Of a stretch of DNA of 64,000 bases, positions 18,939 to 28,196 are shown piece by piece. The notes below the pieces were generated by a model, which was given only the letters and a program-made list of their open reading frames with translations, was not told where the DNA came from and searched no databases. Origin of the DNA: Rhodothermales bacterium. Its GTDB lineage: Bacteria > Bacteroidota > Rhodothermia > Rhodothermales > VXPQ01. Every line of letters begins with the position of its first letter. Position 1 is the first letter of the stretch. The DNA lies in the NCBI GenBank assembly GCA_951812335.1, contig OX638293.1, forward strand, positions 2,184,731 through 2,248,730. Direction: 5' to 3'. Made by a program: the position numbers and the translations under genes.

Positions 18939-19720
18939 AAATGCATGCCGTGCCCGCGCTCTGGCGCCGGGAAATGGTCAAGTTCGTACGGGACGCGAAC
19001 CGGGTTGCGGGCGCCGTGCTGCAACCGCTCGCTGTCTGGCTGCTCCTCGGATTCGGTTTCCGGGACTCGTTCAGCCTGCCGACCCCTGCCGGCATGGATA
19101 TGCCCTACCTGGAATTTCTGTTTCCGGGCATGATGGCGCTCGTGGCGCTCTTTACCTCCATCTTCTCGACGATATCTATTGTAGAGGAACGCCATAGCGG
19201 CTTCCTGCAGGCCGCACTGGCAACCCCGGTGCGCAGATCGTCGCTCGTGCTGGGGTCCGCACTGGGAAGCACCACGCTCGCCGTGGGACAGGGACTGTTG
19301 TTTTTTGCCCTGATCCCCCTGACGGGCCATGTACCGAGCCTTCCGGGTCTTGCTCTGATGGCCGGTATCCTGGCGCTTGTCGCACTCGGTTTCGCGGCGT
19401 TGGGCGTCGTCGTCGCCTGGCGGAGTCGCACCACGCGGGGCTTCCATGCCGTGATGAACCTTTGCCTGATCCCCCTCTGGGTGTTATCGGGCGCTTTCTT
19501 CCCGGCGGAAGGGGCGCCGGGCGTCCTGCAATGGGCCATCCGGCTCAACCCGGTATCCTACGGGGTCGACGCACTGCGAACCGCCATGTACTGGCCGCAA
19601 AATCCGCCGATCGATGCTTCTTCGTTCGCCCTTTCCCTTGCAGTAACCGGACTCTTTGCGGCGGTCATGCTGATCCTTGCCACGCGTACCGCCAGGAAAC
19701 CTGTCAGGGAGTTCCGGTGA
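18935..19720 (+). CDS. ABC-2 type transporter permease
   Basis: A 261-aa membrane protein with six hydrophobic helices. It has the ABC-2 pattern: an amphipathic N-terminal helix (LWRREMVKFVRD), a first helix GAVLQPLAVWLLLGFGF, the coupling-helix region VEERHSGFLQAAL, and the late FPAEGAPGVLQWAIRLNPVSYGVDALR motif found in DrrB-like permeases. It forms the membrane half of the exporter with the preceding ATPase. The 251 bp downstream, up to the next gene, carry no feature I can identify and mark the left border of the defence island. Confidence 0.9.
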   Translation: MKMHAVPALWRREMVKFVRDANRVAGAVLQPLAVWLLLGFGFRDSFSLPTPAGMDMPYLEFLFPGMMALVALFTSIFSTISIVEERHSGFLQAALATPVRRSSLVLGSALGSTTLAVGQGLLFFALIPLTGHVPSLPGLALMAGILALVALGFAALGVVVAWRSRTTRGFHAVMNLCLIPLWVLSGAFFPAEGAPGVLQWAIRLNPVSYGVDALRTAMYWPQNPPIDASSFALSLAVTGLFAAVMLILATRTARKPVREFR

Positions 19721-19971
19721 GGGACGGAGGCAACCTTATTCCGGGCCAATCAAACCCTAAGAGACCCATGTCGAGACGCACACGCAGAACCCACAAGCTG
19801 TTCGTTCAGGGAGAAGGCAGCCTTCGCCAGGGAATTGAAAACCAAATCCCGACGACGTATTCTGCAAACGAAAACCGCTGTGCGTGGCGACATAACCCAC
19901 CGCAACGCTACACTTAAAATCGCATAGAAAACTGTCCGATTTTTTTGAACCATTTCTAACAGGCAAACGGC

Positions 19972-22206
19972 GTGGAGTGCATTATCGTTATTCTGTTTTT
20001 CCTGGCGCTCTATGTGATCAGTAACGCGATCAAAAAATCGCGCACACACGAGCCGGTATCCGAGGGAACTGTCAAGACGCCGGGCAAGGAAACCTCCCGA
20101 TTTCGTACCGGATCTGCTTCGTCGAAGGTGGCTACGCGATGGATTAAGCCGGGCAATGAAGTGATTGTGGCCGGCCGAAAAATTGACGGTATGATCTATC
20201 TGGGCTCGCAACCTCGTCAGGATACAAGTTGGAATAGAGACGGGGGTGCATTCATTGATCCAGGATTGCCCGTTGCGAAGATCGGCTCCGACTTTTCAGG
20301 AGAAAGCATGCCCTATTGGCCAAGCTATAGTGATATCAACCCGCAAGCACGGGCGACCTACCTCGATTGGTTAGCCGGAGGGCGCTCAGACACACAATTT
20401 GGCCCAGGGTACGTTTTTCTCTATTTCTACGGACTCGAAAGACGTTTTTTCGTAGACACTCCAGCCGAGGAGGAGAAACGACTCCTCGTCGACGAGGTTG
20501 AAAGACTGCTTGATGTCTACGGCGAAAACCATTCGGTGCAGCATTATCTGGGAGCCTTTCTGGATGCCGTGCGGGTGGTCATGGAGCCTGCCGACCATGC
20601 TGAGCCTCGCTTCGAGATATCCGGCTATGAGCTGCCGCTCGGCCTGCGCGTAGCGATTGGCCGCATGGTGAAGGAAAGACAACCGATAAGCGCCGATTGG
20701 CTCCTCAGCTGGTACATCGCTCATCCAGAACACTGGCTCCGGACAGCGGCGACGCGTGCGTCTCACGAGTTCAGGGCGCTGTTCAAGTTGCTTTTCGATG
20801 ATCGGTTTCCGAAAGGACTATCCATACGCGTTCCGAAACGGCTACTGAGAGATCACAGCTATTCCTCCGCGTCAGGGACATTCGAAGCGGATCTAATGCC
20901 TTTCCTTGAAGATATTCCAGACATCTCATATTTATCCCGACCACTTACTGTTGCGAAAGAGATTGTCGAAGAGGCCACCAACGCACTTGACAAATACAGC
21001 CGCTTTCTCGGGCGCAACCCAGAAGGTCGCGACACGATTGAGGCGTATGCGCTATTGCCAGAGCGCCTATGGCCCCTTTTTCCTTGCGCGGAGATAGAAG
21101 ATCTGCGTCACTGGGCAGAAGAGATCATTGATGCGGGCGGCCTTTCACCAATCGAGGAAATAATTGAACGACTCGAAGGTGCGCCCCCGGAAAAGATAAG
21201 CAAACGCCAGCTAATTGGGGCAGCCGATGCATTGGCGCGTCTGTCGATCGGTTTAGCGCCTGATCCGCGTTTTGCGTTACGAAGCCCAAAACCTGGTGAA
21301 CCCGTGGTTATCTTTCGGTTGCCAGAAGGCATTACGGCACTTGAGGAGGTAAATGAGCGATACAAAAGCATCCTTATCACCATTGCAATAGGAAGTTTCG
21401 TTGCCCACGCAGACGGAATGATAGCCGCGAAGGAGCGCAGAGCGCTCGAAAACCGGATCAATGCCACTGATATCTCCGAATCCGAACATGTTCGCCTCCT
21501 TGCGAATCTGAAATGGATACTAACAGTCCCTCTTGATCTTGCACTACTCCGGCGACGCCTACAGGATGTTCCTGAAAATGCTCGCCACGAACTCGGTCAA
21601 GTAGCACTTGCCATGGCGGCAGTGGACGGCGTGATTGATCCCGGAGAAATAAAAGCAATCGAGAGACTCTACAAAGCCATTGGCTTGACTACGTACAGGG
21701 TCTATTCTGACCTCCACGCGCTCACGGCCAGAAGCGAACCCATAACCGTCCGAAAAGCCGACGGACAGGCACGAGAATTCGCGATCCCGCCACCGCCGGA
21801 GCGTAATGGCAAAATAGTCCTCGACCCCAAGCGCATCGCCTCGCTGATGGCTGACACGGTACGAGTGTCCTCTATTCTGGGACAGATATTCGACAACGAT
21901 GAGCCTGAAGAGGATCAATTAGAAACAGAGGAAGATACCAGTAGCGGCTTCCCGGGATTAGACGCAAAACACGCCGCTTTGCTCAGGGAACTGTTGACGC
22001 AACCGCATTGGGAAGAGGACGGATTTGCAATTTTGGCAGGTCAATTTCGACTGATGCAGGCCGGCGCTATAGAAACCCTGAACGAATGGTCTTTTGAGCG
22101 CTTCGGGGAGGTACTGATCGAAGAATACGAAGGCTACGAACTCAATCCTGAAGTTGCCATCGAAATCAGAAATTATGAAACAACCAATGCAGGCCCCGAA
22201 AATTAA
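19972..22206 (+). CDS. sngA: TerB-domain protein, Shango-like defence component SngA
   Basis: A 744-aa protein from a GTG start. Residues 2-19 form a membrane helix (ECIIVILFFLALYVISNA). A TerB-N-like domain starts near MPYWPSYSDINPQARATYL (residue 104 on). A central TerB domain (about 469-573) contains two helical halves with acidic motifs AHADGMIAAKERRALE and AVDGVIDPGEIKAIE. A C-terminal TerB-C-like domain spans about 662-744 (LLTQPHWEEDGFAILAGQF). The following two genes overlap and encode an ATPase and an Lhr-like helicase, the composition of the Shango anti-phage system. TerB domains bind divalent metal and associate with membranes. Codon choice is less GC-biased than in the flanking genes. 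Confidence 0.8.
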   Translation: MECIIVILFFLALYVISNAIKKSRTHEPVSEGTVKTPGKETSRFRTGSASSKVATRWIKPGNEVIVAGRKIDGMIYLGSQPRQDTSWNRDGGAFIDPGLPVAKIGSDFSGESMPYWPSYSDINPQARATYLDWLAGGRSDTQFGPGYVFLYFYGLERRFFVDTPAEEEKRLLVDEVERLLDVYGENHSVQHYLGAFLDAVRVVMEPADHAEPRFEISGYELPLGLRVAIGRMVKERQPISADWLLSWYIAHPEHWLRTAATRASHEFRALFKLLFDDRFPKGLSIRVPKRLLRDHSYSSASGTFEADLMPFLEDIPDISYLSRPLTVAKEIVEEATNALDKYSRFLGRNPEGRDTIEAYALLPERLWPLFPCAEIEDLRHWAEEIIDAGGLSPIEEIIERLEGAPPEKISKRQLIGAADALARLSIGLAPDPRFALRSPKPGEPVVIFRLPEGITALEEVNERYKSILITIAIGSFVAHADGMIAAKERRALENRINATDISESEHVRLLANLKWILTVPLDLALLRRRLQDVPENARHELGQVALAMAAVDGVIDPGEIKAIERLYKAIGLTTYRVYSDLHALTARSEPITVRKADGQAREFAIPPPPERNGKIVLDPKRIASLMADTVRVSSILGQIFDNDEPEEDQLETEEDTSSGFPGLDAKHAALLRELLTQPHWEEDGFAILAGQFRLMQAGAIETLNEWSFERFGEVLIEEYEGYELNPEVAIEIRNYETTNAGPEN

Positions 22207-23485
22207 ACGTCGCGAACGCGATACCATCGTTCAGGCACTTCGAGCAGGCGTGGTTCCCAAGCTGGGACTACAGCATATCCAGGTCGGTCGCGTACGAGAA
22301 ATAGAGGAACTGGTCCGCGATATCGAGCGCATCAGAGAGGGTGGCGCAGCAATCCGCTTCGTTATCGGCGAATACGGTTCAGGAAAAACCTTCTTCCTGA
22401 ACCTGCTGCGTTTGATCGCACTGGAAAAGGGGATGGTGGTCCTGTCGGCGGACATGGCGCCTTCCCGGCGCCTCCATGCGACTGGAGGACAGGCGCGATC
22501 ACTTTACGCTGAAATGACCCGTAACGCCTCAACCCGCACTAAACCCGGTGGCGGAGCGATGGCGTCAATCGTCGAACGTTTCGCTATCCAAGCGGAGCGC
22601 TCAGCGGAGAGTAGCGACCAGCAACCCGGGGAAGTAATTCATGAAAAGCTTGCCCATCTTGAGGACCTGACCGGAGGTTATGATTTTGCCACGGTCATCA
22701 CTCGCTATTGGGAGGGTTTCGAAACCGGAAACGAGGAACTCAAATCCGCTGCACTCCGATGGTTGAGGGCCGAGTATTCAACCCGAACAGATGCCCGTAA
22801 GGCACTCGGCATCCGAACGATCATCGACGATGCAAACGTATACGACCAACTGAAATTACTGGCGTTTTTTGTACGCGAAGCGGGTTATCAGGGGCTATTG
22901 GTATCGCTCGATGAGTTGGTCAATCTTTACAAATTGACCAACTCGCAAGCTCGCAACGCAAATTATGAGCAGATTCTACGCATCCTGAACGATGTACTAC
23001 AGGGTACCGCCAGTTATCTCGGTTTCATGTTAGGCGGAACACCCGAGTTTCTGATGGACACGCGTCGAGGCCTCTATAGCTACGAAGCGCTCCAATCTCG
23101 GCTAAGCGAGAACACCTTCGCACGTGACGGGCTTGTTGATCTATCAGGCCCTGTGATCCGACTCGTCAATCTGACTCCGGAGGATATGTTCGTTCTGCTT
23201 ACCAATATCCGACGTGTGATGCAGGGCGAGAATGCCACTTTGCCGGATGAGGCGCTCACCGCCTTCATGAAACATTGTTCAGACCGAATCGGGGATGCCT
23301 ATTTTCGAACGCCTCGCAATACGGTCACCGCGTTCGTGAACATGCTTGCCGTGCTGGAACAAAACCCCGATGTGGACTGGCGTATGTTGATCGGGTCGGT
23401 CGAAGTGGTAGAAGATGGCGGAGACGACATGAAAGACATTCCAGATGACGAGGCGGATGATGAGCTCGCATCTTTCAAACTCTGA
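22175..23485 (+). CDS. sngB: P-loop ATPase (DUF2791/BrxD-like), Shango component SngB
   Basis: About 436 aa. Walker A is GEYGSGKTFFL (about residues 64-74) and the likely Walker B is LLVSLDELVNL (about 240-250), with a sensor-like region FMLGGTPEFLMDTRRGLYSYEAL. This pattern is that of the DUF2791 / BREX BrxD ATP-binding family. The exact start is uncertain: ATG codons at 22154, 22175 and 22187 are all inside the sngA tail, so the genes overlap by 20-53 bp and are translationally coupled. Presumed role: an AAA+-like ATPase that works with the helicase in recognising or processing invading DNA (inference from BREX and Shango relatives). Confidence 0.8.
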   Translation: MKQPMQAPKIKRRERDTIVQALRAGVVPKLGLQHIQVGRVREIEELVRDIERIREGGAAIRFVIGEYGSGKTFFLNLLRLIALEKGMVVLSADMAPSRRLHATGGQARSLYAEMTRNASTRTKPGGGAMASIVERFAIQAERSAESSDQQPGEVIHEKLAHLEDLTGGYDFATVITRYWEGFETGNEELKSAALRWLRAEYSTRTDARKALGIRTIIDDANVYDQLKLLAFFVREAGYQGLLVSLDELVNLYKLTNSQARNANYEQILRILNDVLQGTASYLGFMLGGTPEFLMDTRRGLYSYEALQSRLSENTFARDGLVDLSGPVIRLVNLTPEDMFVLLTNIRRVMQGENATLPDEALTAFMKHCSDRIGDAYFRTPRNTVTAFVNMLAVLEQNPDVDWRMLIGSVEVVEDGGDDMKDIPDDEADDELASFKL

Positions 23486-25700
23486 GCAATCCAGAGGGTT
23501 TGACCGGCTTGCGGAGCCTGTCCGCCGCTGGATTTGGGACAAACGCTGGAACAGTCTACGCGACATCCAGGAACGTGCAATTCCAATCCTGCTGAACGAC
23601 TATAAGGATGTGATCATTGCAGCCGCCACCGCAGGCGGTAAGACCGAGGCCGCTTTTTTACCGCTGATCTCGTCGGTTCTGGAGCGGCCCGGCGAGAGAG
23701 GCTTTGACCTCGTTTATGTGGGTCCTCTTCGGGCGCTGATCAATGACCAATTTGAGCGCCTGAAAGACCTCTGTGCCAAAACTGAATTGCTAGTCCATCC
23801 TTGGCATGGCGACATCTCCCAAGGGGTTAAGGCTCGCGCACGCAAAAATCCTCGAGGCGTGCTACTGATCACGCCAGAATCTCTTGAGGCTCTCTTTGTA
23901 CTGCGCGGTCTCGAGATTCCGGCGCTATTCATGGGTGCTCGAGCGATTGTTATTGATGAACTGCATGCGTTGCTGGACACTGAGCGCGGTGTCCACTTAC
24001 GGTCGCTCCTGACACGTCTGGAACTGGCGGTCGGTCGCCGGATCCGTCGGGTCGGACTGTCCGCGACGCTGGGCGAAATGGAGTTGGCAAGGGAATATCT
24101 TCGACCCGAAGATCCCGAGGCGGTGACGTTACTGGAGAGCAAGTCGGACAGCCAGGAGCTGAAGGCCCAGATCCGCGGCTATCTTCGACGACGAGATCGA
24201 AGTGAAAACGATGAAGAAGATGGGGGTGAAACGGCTGCAAAACGGGCGGTGGCCAGCCACCTTTTCTCCAAGCTGCGCGGCAGACGGAATTTGATCTTTG
24301 CAGGGTCGCGCCAGAATGTTGAATGGTATGCGGACGCTCTGCGCGAAATGTCGGAGAAGGCGCGTCTGCCAGTCGAGTTCTTTCCGCACCACGCCAGCCT
24401 GTCCCGCGAACACCGGATCGATCTCGAAAAACGTTTGAAGACGTATCCAGCGACGACTGCCGTCTGCACCTCAACACTGGAGCTTGGCATCGATATTGGC
24501 GACATTGAGTGCGCGGCGCAGATAGGCGCGCCATTCTCCGTTGCATCGCTCAGGCAGCGACTGGGCCGATCAGGGCGACGGACCGGCCAACCCGCCGTAC
24601 TGCGCATATACGCGATAGAGACGGTCCCCGGCATCGATTCTCATCCGCTGGACCGCCTGCATCTGGGTCTCGTTCGCTCAATCGCCATGGTTGAGCTGCT
24701 GATTCAGGGATGGTGCGAACCTCCCGCCGCAAAGGCACTTCACCTTTCGACACTCACTCATCAGATCCTTTCAGTAATCGCCGAACACGGCGGTGTAAAC
24801 GCAAAGCGACTCTATGTAACGCTTTGTAAAGCGGGACCATTTCGCCGCGTCGATTCTCATCTCTTTTTACGTCTCCTTACACAATTAGGCAAGCCTGATG
24901 TGGCGCTGATTGAGCAGGCGCCCGACGGCGATTTACTTCTCGCCCAGCAAGGTGAACGGCTGGTTGAGCATTACAACTTCTACGCCGTGTTCCAAACACC
25001 CAAGGAATACAGAATCATCGCCGATGGGAAACCACTGGGAACGCTTCCTATCATCACAATCCTGGTACCCGGCATGACGATCATTTTCTCAGGGCGACGC
25101 TGGCGAATCACCGAAATTGATGACAAGGACAAGGTGGTGGAGGTAACTGCTGATCGGGTGGGACGACCGCCATCTTTCGGGGGCGATAGCGGCCTGATTC
25201 ACGACAAGGTTGTGAATGAAATGAAAAAGGTGCTCTCGGACACGCATAGTCCCGCCTATCTTGACGAGAAAGCGGCTCAGCTTCTCGGAGATGCACGCTC
25301 TGAATTTCGAAGATTGGATTTTGCGCGGCAGTCTATTCACAAGATTGGTAAGGGAAGGTGCCTGATCTGCACATGGGCTGGCACAATCAAGACCTCCTCC
25401 CTTGCTCTGACATTACAATCCATGGGGTATCAGACTGAGACCTATAACGGATTCCTTGATGTCAATTATGATGAAGGGGTTCTATCCCTGGAAACAGCCC
25501 TCAAGGAAATCGCCTGTTCGGCACAAATTTCAACTGAAAATATACTGTCGGGAAAAACAAACCTCATGACTGAAAAATTTCATCCATATCTGAGTCCTGA
25601 TTTGCTCCTTGAAGATGCTACTAGCCGCCGGATCGATTTCGCCGCATTACCGGAATTAGTGAGTAGGATAACGAAAAAAGTGAATGCTGGAGATACCTAA
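23445..25700 (+). CDS. sngC: Lhr-like DEAD/DEAH-box helicase, Shango component SngC
   Basis: A 751-aa superfamily 2 helicase. Seen in order: Q-motif-like LRDIQERAIPILL, Walker A AATAGGKTEAA (about residue 60), motif Ia VGPLRALINDQ, motif II IDELHALL (DELH instead of DEAH), motif III LSATLGEM, then motif V TLELGIDIGDI and motif VI RQRLGRSGRR. The C-terminal 300 residues include LVPGMTIIFSGRRWRITEID, typical of Lhr/BrxHI-type helicases. It overlaps sngB by 41 bp or less (ATGs at 23445, 23457 and 23460). It converges on the peptidase gene with a 10-bp gap and no clear terminator. Confidence 0.85.
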   Translation: MTRRMMSSHLSNSEQSRGFDRLAEPVRRWIWDKRWNSLRDIQERAIPILLNDYKDVIIAAATAGGKTEAAFLPLISSVLERPGERGFDLVYVGPLRALINDQFERLKDLCAKTELLVHPWHGDISQGVKARARKNPRGVLLITPESLEALFVLRGLEIPALFMGARAIVIDELHALLDTERGVHLRSLLTRLELAVGRRIRRVGLSATLGEMELAREYLRPEDPEAVTLLESKSDSQELKAQIRGYLRRRDRSENDEEDGGETAAKRAVASHLFSKLRGRRNLIFAGSRQNVEWYADALREMSEKARLPVEFFPHHASLSREHRIDLEKRLKTYPATTAVCTSTLELGIDIGDIECAAQIGAPFSVASLRQRLGRSGRRTGQPAVLRIYAIETVPGIDSHPLDRLHLGLVRSIAMVELLIQGWCEPPAAKALHLSTLTHQILSVIAEHGGVNAKRLYVTLCKAGPFRRVDSHLFLRLLTQLGKPDVALIEQAPDGDLLLAQQGERLVEHYNFYAVFQTPKEYRIIADGKPLGTLPIITILVPGMTIIFSGRRWRITEIDDKDKVVEVTADRVGRPPSFGGDSGLIHDKVVNEMKKVLSDTHSPAYLDEKAAQLLGDARSEFRRLDFARQSIHKIGKGRCLICTWAGTIKTSSLALTLQSMGYQTETYNGFLDVNYDEGVLSLETALKEIACSAQISTENILSGKTNLMTEKFHPYLSPDLLLEDATSRRIDFAALPELVSRITKKVNAGDT

Positions 25701-25710
25701 CATCACTGAT

Positions 25711-27303
25711 TTATTCCTCCATGGCATTCAACCGAGATTGACGTTCCTCTTCAATGCGCTCCCGTTGGAAATCGGTGATATATCCAAGATTTTTCAGGTG
25801 GTGGAGAGTGGATAAGAAACCGGTTTGCATCTTTCTGGAAATATTTTCCACAGCCGTCTCTGTTGCAAGTTGCTCGTCCAGTTGTGCAACGGCGCTGTCC
25901 ACTAAACCCCAAGGCATCAACAGCATTGCAGCGAATGCGTTTGCGCGCTTTTCAATGTCCCTCGGCGCCCACGGGCCACTGGCGACAGCAAGGCGTTGTC
26001 CCACATCCCGGTCGAACAGCAGATGACAAAGTTCGTGAGCGAGCGTAAAGCGACGCCCTTGTGGAGTGTTATTCATGACATTATTGGAATTCCAAGCTAC
26101 GCCAGGCCGGTGCTGTGGTCCAGCTATAGCAACGCCTCGAATAGAATCATCCGATAGAGGCATTTGGGTTACCTCGATATTCCACTCATCAAGCACCTTT
26201 TCAATATCGACAAAGTCGATACTGTATGCACCGTTTACAATATGCTCCTCGAATACTTCTTCCGCCAGATCGTATCCCTGTTTCCAAGGAGCAGCGTTGG
26301 AATCGCCAATGGGTTCATTCCGACACATGGATACCACAGGATCGGATTCATCCTGTTGCGCATCAAGTCTGAGTATGGCAGTTGCAAGCCTCCGAACATC
26401 TTGCTTGTTGATGTCCGGAGAAACGGAACCGAACATCAATGCAGCTTGGCAAGAACCCTCAATCACCAGCGGTGAATTCCACGTCGTTTCTAGTAACCTG
26501 TCTTGCTCTTCTTGGGAGAAATCACCTATCCACCGTTTCAGGTTGTTCCAACCTCGACAAACAGTTTCTTCATTTTCTCCCAAGCTAGCCAGCCACATCA
26601 TCATGCTGTCTTGTCGCTGTGCATTGCTTAATTTCAATTCGCGAGTAGCACAAATCAGTCTTTTGATCCGAGTCGACGAGGGGTCCCTATTTTCCAGGTG
26701 CTCGGCAGCACCCAATAGTACTTCATACAGTGGTTCGGCAACTTCTTTCGGCTTTAATCTGACATAACCCGGCTGTGTTGCATCGAATTTCACATGACCG
26801 GGTATGCCAATGCCGTGAACATATCCCCAGGATAATTCAACGGTGTCGCGCACACGACGGATTACAACATCAGGAAAAATGCCTCCTTCAGAGGCCGCAT
26901 GAATGGCGTGACGTGTCCGCCAATCGTACCACTTCTCATTCCAGGAAATTACCTTGCTTTCGTCTCCAATGTAACGCGGGGGCAACCATGTTTCTTGCAA
27001 TGAATCCCATCCCGCATCTCCAGCATTGTGACACGGAAGTCGTTCTTCGTGCAACAGGGGTGCCCAGTTGCGCACAAGCCATTCCAGAAGCGGCAGAAGA
27101 TACCAATTTGCCGATTCGACGCGTTCGCCTTGCTCTTCGTGGGCACAAAGATTTCTTCCCTTGACCCAGAGTTGAAACGCCCCCCAAGAAAGCGCATCGT
27201 CCGGATCTGCGCCCTGACCATGATCAGGGTCTTCCACGAAGGTAAGCTTAAAAGCAAACGTGTCTTTATCGCCTGCTAATGGCATATCCAAATGAATAGC
27301 CAT
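25711..27303 (-). CDS. ImmA/IrrE-type zinc metallopeptidase with a large N-terminal domain
   Basis: A 530-aa protein. The C-terminal third is an ImmA/IrrE (DUF955) domain with the zinc-binding motif FTLAHELCHLLFDR at about residue 418-431 and the downstream third-ligand helix EKRANAFAAMLLMP. The N-terminal 330 residues (LSWGAFQLWVKGRNLC, SANWYLLPLLEWLVRNW) belong to no family I know and may be a sensor or substrate-binding part. ImmA-type peptidases cleave repressors or antitoxins to release mobile-element or stress responses. Convergence with the Shango operon and adjacency to a small partner gene suggest a regulatory or toxin-antitoxin-like module of the island. Confidence 0.75.
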   Translation of the reverse strand: MAIHLDMPLAGDKDTFAFKLTFVEDPDHGQGADPDDALSWGAFQLWVKGRNLCAHEEQGERVESANWYLLPLLEWLVRNWAPLLHEERLPCHNAGDAGWDSLQETWLPPRYIGDESKVISWNEKWYDWRTRHAIHAASEGGIFPDVVIRRVRDTVELSWGYVHGIGIPGHVKFDATQPGYVRLKPKEVAEPLYEVLLGAAEHLENRDPSSTRIKRLICATRELKLSNAQRQDSMMMWLASLGENEETVCRGWNNLKRWIGDFSQEEQDRLLETTWNSPLVIEGSCQAALMFGSVSPDINKQDVRRLATAILRLDAQQDESDPVVSMCRNEPIGDSNAAPWKQGYDLAEEVFEEHIVNGAYSIDFVDIEKVLDEWNIEVTQMPLSDDSIRGVAIAGPQHRPGVAWNSNNVMNNTPQGRRFTLAHELCHLLFDRDVGQRLAVASGPWAPRDIEKRANAFAAMLLMPWGLVDSAVAQLDEQLATETAVENISRKMQTGFLSTLHHLKNLGYITDFQRERIEEERQSRLNAMEE

Positions 27304-27315
27304 GTTCGTCAGTCC

Positions 27316-27603
27316 TTAGTGTCGTTTGAGGTCGCTTCGCTTTATGCGGCCCTCCTTGAGCCACTTCTTCCGCAGTTTGTATGGCACCTCCTGCCATCCA
27401 ACAGGGTACCCGTGCCATACATCGTCCCGCGTATTCTGTGCACAGTATGCTTTCCTTTCGTGAACAGCATATCGTTTTTCACCGACCAGTTCGCTCTGTT
27501 CCAGCAAATCCTGCGCCAAAGGACGCACTTCTTTCGGGCATAAGGTACCGCGTTTTCCAGGTTGCCACGGTTCGGAGTGTTTCGGATTGCTTTCGTACTT
27601 CAT
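27316..27603 (-). CDS. Small hypothetical protein paired with the ImmA/IrrE-type peptidase
   Basis: A 95-aa protein beginning MKYESNPKHSEPWQPGKRG. It is basic and has two cysteines (TLCPKEV and AYCAQNT), then HGYPVGWQEVPYKLRKKWLKEG near the end. I recognise no domain name; the pattern looks like a small conserved partner protein. Its stop is 12 bp before the peptidase start, so both form one operon. It could be the target or antitoxin for the peptidase module, but that is inference from arrangement only. The in-frame nine residues upstream are rejected because the ATG at 27603 starts the well-composed part. Confidence 0.6.
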   Translation of the reverse strand: MKYESNPKHSEPWQPGKRGTLCPKEVRPLAQDLLEQSELVGEKRYAVHERKAYCAQNTRDDVWHGYPVGWQEVPYKLRKKWLKEGRIKRSDLKRH

Positions 27604-27679
27604 ACCTGAGAGAATCAGAAATACGAACAAAAATTAAAGAAAATTATATAAAGCAGCAAATATGGCTAAGGTTACACCC

Positions 27680-28042
27680 TCACCCCTCCGACTTCGCAGA
27701 AGCATTTCCCGAAGCTCCCTTGCCCGCCTCGCTGCTTGCAGCGGCTTTCTCTCCGGACGGGGAAGATTCCCCGGCTGCGGCCCCGTTTTTTTCCGAATCC
27801 TTTACGGCCGATTCCCCGCTTTCCCCGTTGCCCTGCGCTTCCCGCTTCTCGCTTCCGCCGTTCCCCCGCACATAGTCGGTAAGGTAAAAGCCGCTTCCTT
27901 TGAAGATAAGCCCGGCGCTGCCTGTAATGATGCGTTTCACCTTCTGCCCTGTTTCCGGGCAGGTCGTCAGCGCGTCTGCAGTGATGCGCTGGTCGATTTC
28001 GAAGGTCGAACCGTCTTCACGCCGGTATACGTAGGTCGGCAT
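27680..28042 (-). CDS. FmdB-family small protein lacking the zinc-ribbon cysteines
   Basis: A 120-aa protein. The first 60 residues (MPTYVYRREDGSTFEI ... GLIFKGSGFYLTDY) match the FmdB regulatory family, whose hallmark is two CxxC pairs. Here the first pair is replaced by RREDG and the second reads CPETG, leaving one Cys, so a structural zinc is unlikely. The C-terminal 60 residues are a low-complexity Gly/Ser/Glu/Ala tail, as in many FmdB-like proteins. Role unknown. It stands between the defence island and the GH3 gene and is the first gene with host-like codon use after the island. Confidence 0.75.
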   Translation of the reverse strand: MPTYVYRREDGSTFEIDQRITADALTTCPETGQKVKRIITGSAGLIFKGSGFYLTDYVRGNGGSEKREAQGNGESGESAVKDSEKNGAAAGESSPSGEKAAASSEAGKGASGNASAKSEG

Positions 28043-28196
28043 ATTTCGTCAGCAATCGGTCAGCAGGGAACAGGATCTCCATCATGCGGCGACAAAGCAG
28101 AAAGACGATACAGGCAAGATGTTCCGCAGAACTTGCAAATCAATGTGTTATACTTTCCGTAATCTTTTGTCCGACAACGCATTGTAAGCAATACAT

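Noticed and set aside
19721-19971. Attachment site or integrase at the left border of the defence island
   Set aside because: No tRNA, integrase or clear direct repeat was found at either border (19721-19971 or 27604-27680), so the way of acquisition is not visible.
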